From Syntrophaceae bacterium UBA2280 (lineage in GTDB: Bacteria; Desulfobacterota; Syntrophia; Syntrophales; Smithellaceae): a stretch of DNA of 64,000 nucleotides. Under the pieces are notes generated by a model. The model saw nothing but the letters and a program-made list of their open reading frames with translations. It searched no databases and was not told the origin of the DNA. Below are positions 61,673 to 64,000 of the stretch, in pieces. The DNA is taken from assembly GCA_002347685.1 (NCBI GenBank), contig DDWS01000056.1:1-64000 (forward strand). Direction: 5' to 3'. The stretch's first letter is position 1. Every line of letters starts with the position of its first letter. A program made the position numbers and the translations under genes.

Positions 61673-61945
61673 ATGACAAAGAAATCCGAATCTGAAGTTA
61701 CGATTGCATCAGACACTGTTCTACTCGATATTGTGTCGCGCTGGCCAGCCACGGAAACTGTTTTCCGCCGTTACGATGAGATAGCAGGTGTCTGTCTGTG
61801 CTGCACCTGCCTTTTCGATACAATCGAAGATGTCGCTTCCAGATTATCTCTGGATTTGAAAGCATTTTTACGGGATATTGAAAAAGCTGCAGCGGGCTCA
61901 AAATCCGCCGAAATAAATCACAATAAAGCGGAATGCTTTAAATAA
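61673..61945 (+). CDS. Cysteine-rich DUF1858-like protein
   Basis: A 90-aa protein. The middle (TVLLDIVSRWPATETVFRRY then CLCCTC) resembles the short DUF1858/ScdA-N-like helical domain, which ends in a cysteine motif. CxCCxC could bind metal or form a redox switch. The ATG directly follows the stop of the CoA-disulfide reductase gene. Confidence 0.68.
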   Translation: MTKKSESEVTIASDTVLLDIVSRWPATETVFRRYDEIAGVCLCCTCLFDTIEDVASRLSLDLKAFLRDIEKAAAGSKSAEINHNKAECFK

Positions 61946-61990
61946 CAGGCAATATAGCGCAAAACCAAATAAGAAAGGAGGAGAATCAAC

Positions 61991-62305
61991 ATGCCCGAGT
62001 TTGGAACACCTTTTTCAGGATTGGCAAAGGACAAAAAACTTACGAAAGAAGAACTGATCAGAGCCATTCGATTTATGGTTGCGGCAGAGTATGAGGCTAT
62101 TCAGCTTTACATGCAACTTGCGGAGTCAACAGACAACAAGCTTGCTATCGAGGTATTAAAGGACATTGCCGATGAGGAACGCGTGCACGCCGGAGAGTTT
62201 TTGAGATTGCTTCATGAGCTTGCTCCCGATGAGGAAAAGTTCTATGCTGAAGGAGCTGAAGAAGTGGAGGAAGAGATTAAGAAGAGGAAGAAATCAAGAA
62301 AATAA
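61991..62305 (+). CDS. Half-ferritin-like (rubrerythrin superfamily) protein
   Basis: A 104-aa protein with only two ferritin-type helices: AAEYEAIQLY (E33) and DEERVHAGEF (E63, H66), each giving half of a di-iron site, so a dimer would make a full one, as in encapsulated ferritins. The lysine-glutamate-rich tail (VEEEIKKRKKSRK) is not an obvious cargo peptide, and no encapsulin gene is in the window. Likely handles iron or peroxide. Confidence 0.82.
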   Translation: MPEFGTPFSGLAKDKKLTKEELIRAIRFMVAAEYEAIQLYMQLAESTDNKLAIEVLKDIADEERVHAGEFLRLLHELAPDEEKFYAEGAEEVEEEIKKRKKSRK

Positions 62306-62347
62306 GGCAAGCAAGCAGGCACAATAAAGGAAAGGAGGTCTCAATGT

Positions 62348-63073
62348 ATGGCTGAAGAAATCAAAGCCGGATGCGCCCGTCCCACGGGCGGACCGGTCGG
62401 AGAAAAACCGGCAGCGAAAAAAGAACCCCAGCAAGAACCGATCATCAAGGAGGTGAAAAACATGGTTACCGTCGGCAAGAAGGCTCCGGACTTCACGGCG
62501 CCCGCCTATCATAAAGGCAAGTTTGTCAATGTTCAACTGTCCGAGTTTCTCGGCAAGTGGGTTGTATTGTGTTTCTATCCCGGAGACTTTACGTTTGTCT
62601 GAGCCACCGAAATCTCTGCGGTCGCAGAGAAATATCCCGATTTTAAAAAACTGGGCGTCGAAGTTCTTTCCATGAGTGTGGACAGTGTTTTTGTCCACAA
62701 GATGTGGGACGATCATGAGCTGTCCAAAATGGTCAAAGGCGGCATCCCCTTCCCCATGCTCTCCGACGGCGGCGGCAAGGTGGGCAGCATCTTCGGCGTC
62801 TATCTCGAAGACGCGGGTGTGGAAGCCCGCGGCCGTTTTATCATTGATCCCGACGGCGTCATTCAGGGTTTTGAAGTGCTCACCCCGCCGGTGGGAAGAA
62901 ACGTCCTGGAAAGCATCCGGCAGATTCAGGCCTTCCAGCATGTGCGTAAAACCAAGGGCGCCGAAGCTACGCCTTCCGGCTGGAAACCCGGCAAACCCAC
63001 ACTCAAACCCGGCCCCGATCTGGTAGGCAAAGTGTGGGAAGTCTGGAAAACCTCATCGGCGTTTGACGAATAA
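62348..63073 (+). CDS. Selenocysteine-containing peroxiredoxin
   Basis: Peroxiredoxin (AhpC/Prx1 type) whose peroxidatic residue is encoded by an in-frame TGA at 62600-62602. The reading frame runs FYPGDFTFV-[TGA]-ATEISAVAEKYPDF, where ordinary family members have FxPxDFTFVCPTE, so the TGA stands exactly at the catalytic cysteine. A GGTC-loop hairpin follows 11 bases later (62614-62629), as expected of a bacterial SECIS element. The frame continues for 157 codons with strong family similarity and a normal end (VWEVWKTSSAFDE). Read-through product: 241 aa. A second strong start at 62462 (AAGGAGG upstream) would omit a 38-aa lysine- and proline-rich extension holding CARPTGGP; that extension is likely real but unproven. 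Last gene of the redox operon. Confidence 0.9.
62614..62629 (+). promoter_or_regulatory. Bacterial SECIS-like hairpin
   Basis: CTCTGC and GCAGAG form a perfect 6-base stem around GGTC. The loop begins 17 bases after the TGA codon, within the window for bacterial selenocysteine insertion, and GGUC is the loop sequence of the E. coli fdhF element. Confidence 0.85.
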
Positions 63074-63210
63074 CCTTTGATAAAGACATCCGGTGGGTGG
63101 AGGCGGGCATGCTGAAAGCATCCAGAAATTTAAAAAGGATCGAAGCAGTTTCGTCGCGACGCGATCAAGATGCGACTTCCCGTAACCTCGTAAAGGAATA
63201 AAGCTACGAC

Positions 63211-63248
63211 GATGGTTGGAGAGATTAAAATCAATCTCCCCAACCATC
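63211..63248. terminator. Convergent terminator-like hairpin
   Basis: GATGGTTGGAGAGATT (63211-63226) pairs with AATCTCCCCAACCATC (63233-63248) with one mismatch, between the converging peroxiredoxin and thiolase genes. No T-run is seen on either side, so strength is uncertain. Confidence 0.55.
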
Positions 63249-63256
63249 GCGATCAA

Positions 63257-64000
63257 TTATCTATCGACTTTCTGCCACAGGGAGGCGTTTGCATTCCCGA
63301 AACCGCCGCAGAGCATGGCGACGCCGTATTGGGCATCTTTGAAATCCGTTTTCATAATGTTGTTGAGTGTGACGATGATCCGGCAGCCCGACTCCCCTAA
63401 AGGATGGCCAAGCGCCAAAGCGCCGCCCCATACATTCACATTGTCAAAAGGCGCGTTCTGGGCAATACCCAACTCGCGAAGACAGGCCAGCGCCTGGCTT
63501 CCGAACGCCTCATTGAGTTCCCACACGCCGATATCCTTCACGGTCAGGCCGGTGCGCTTTAAAAGCCTCTGGGCCGCATAAATAGGCCCAACACCCATAA
63601 CCGTCGGGTCGCATCCGACCATGGCGCCGCCGGCATACTTGATATGATAGTCAAGGCCCAACGCGTCAGCTTTTTCACGACTCATCAGCAATAACGCCGC
63701 CGCGCCCGCCGTCAGCGGAGAAGAAACGCCTGCCGACACCACACCGTTTTCCTTAAAGGGGGTTTTCATCGTGGCCATCTGCTCCAGGGATACGTCATCA
63801 CGGATCCACTGGTCTGTCGTCACCATGAATTTTGTGCCGTCTTCCTTCTCTCCCTCGACGGGAATAATTTCCCTGGAAAATTTTCCGCTATCCCGGGCCG
63901 CGGACGCCTTCTTGTTGCTCCAGTAGGCCATCAGTTCCGCGTCTTTCCGGTTTACGTTCCATAGTTCGGCCACCTTTTCAGCCGTATTCCCCATGGGCAG
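63257..64000 (-). CDS. Thiolase (acetyl-CoA acetyltransferase), C-terminal part
   Basis: The gene continues beyond the window end. The visible part (about 247 residues) holds NEAF (NEAFGSQAL), the catalytic histidine in GHPLGESG and the second cysteine in MLCGGFGNANAS, so this is a real thiolase C-terminal half; the N-terminal active cysteine lies outside. It would act in beta-oxidation or acetoacetyl-CoA formation, in keeping with the acyl-CoA genes at 25021-31888. Confidence 0.93.
   Translation of the reverse strand: MPMGNTAEKVAELWNVNRKDAELMAYWSNKKASAARDSGKFSREIIPVEGEKEDGTKFMVTTDQWIRDDVSLEQMATMKTPFKENGVVSAGVSSPLTAGAAALLLMSREKADALGLDYHIKYAGGAMVGCDPTVMGVGPIYAAQRLLKRTGLTVKDIGVWELNEAFGSQALACLRELGIAQNAPFDNVNVWGGALALGHPLGESGCRIIVTLNNIMKTDFKDAQYGVAMLCGGFGNANASLWQKVDR

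Noticed and set aside
62348..62602. Reading the peroxiredoxin as two genes or a nonsense pseudogene
   Set aside because: The TGA is precisely at the catalytic cysteine, the frame continues with full family similarity, and a GGTC-loop hairpin follows at the right distance; selenocysteine explains all of this.

Overview
This window is a stretch of bacterial chromosome from an anaerobe, most likely a member of the Desulfobacterota (former Deltaproteobacteria), possibly a Syntrophales-type syntroph. That placement is an inference from gene content: rubrerythrin, flavoredoxin, two sigma-54 activators, a 4-hydroxybutyryl-CoA dehydratase with all iron-sulfur ligands, an ADP-forming acyl-CoA synthetase subunit, an ORP/Mrp/NifX-type cluster as known from sulfate reducers, and a selenocysteine peroxiredoxin. 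No tRNA, rRNA, CRISPR array or intact transposase was seen.

Layout. 1-18066 is ordinary chromosome: RpoH-like sigma factor, two exported SAM methyltransferases, an amino acid permease, a cyclase, a stand-alone EF-G with a GerMN protein, rubrerythrin, flavoredoxin, an enoyl-CoA hydratase-family hydrolase, MscL, an HD phosphohydrolase, and DUF1385, LysM, PP-loop and DUF4301 proteins. 18067-24808 is accessory DNA: a MITE-like repeat, a Sec-exported RHS protein with a C-terminal toxin and a secreted immunity candidate, then a displaced RHS tip ending in a phospholipase A2 toxin with a membrane immunity candidate. 25021-30119 is a 4-hydroxybutyryl-CoA dehydratase island under a sigma-54 promoter and a divergent AcoR-like activator; it includes a truncated acyl-CoA dehydrogenase. 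30431-39288 holds an acyl-CoA synthetase subunit, a diguanylate cyclase, a complete LIV-type ABC transporter (K-H-M-G-F) and a class II aldolase. 39486-43166 is the conserved rpsF-rpsR-DUF2232-rplI-dnaB block.

45273-58262 is the centrepiece: an expanded ORP-type cluster. A DUF134 regulator has a palindrome-covered sigma-70 promoter. A NifX-like protein and a PAS/sigma-54 activator follow. Then two upstream activator palindromes and a -24/-12 promoter lead into about 18 tightly packed genes: three more NifX-like proteins, two ferredoxin-bearing MinD-like ATPases, an Mrp/NBP35 ATPase, a NifU-like scaffold, radical SAM, methyltransferase and J-domain proteins, a pyruvoyl decarboxylase, TrmO, DUF89, FmdB-type and DUF5320 proteins, and a metallo-beta-lactamase-fold protein. 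Together they look like a machine that builds and hands on a metal-sulfur cofactor.

58391-63073 holds a thioesterase and then a redox-stress operon (SLAC1/TehA channel, CoA-disulfide reductase-rhodanese, cysteine-rich small protein, ferritin-like protein, peroxiredoxin). The peroxiredoxin has an in-frame TGA exactly at the peroxidatic position, followed by a hairpin with a GGTC loop, and is therefore called a selenoprotein. The window ends inside a thiolase gene on the minus strand.
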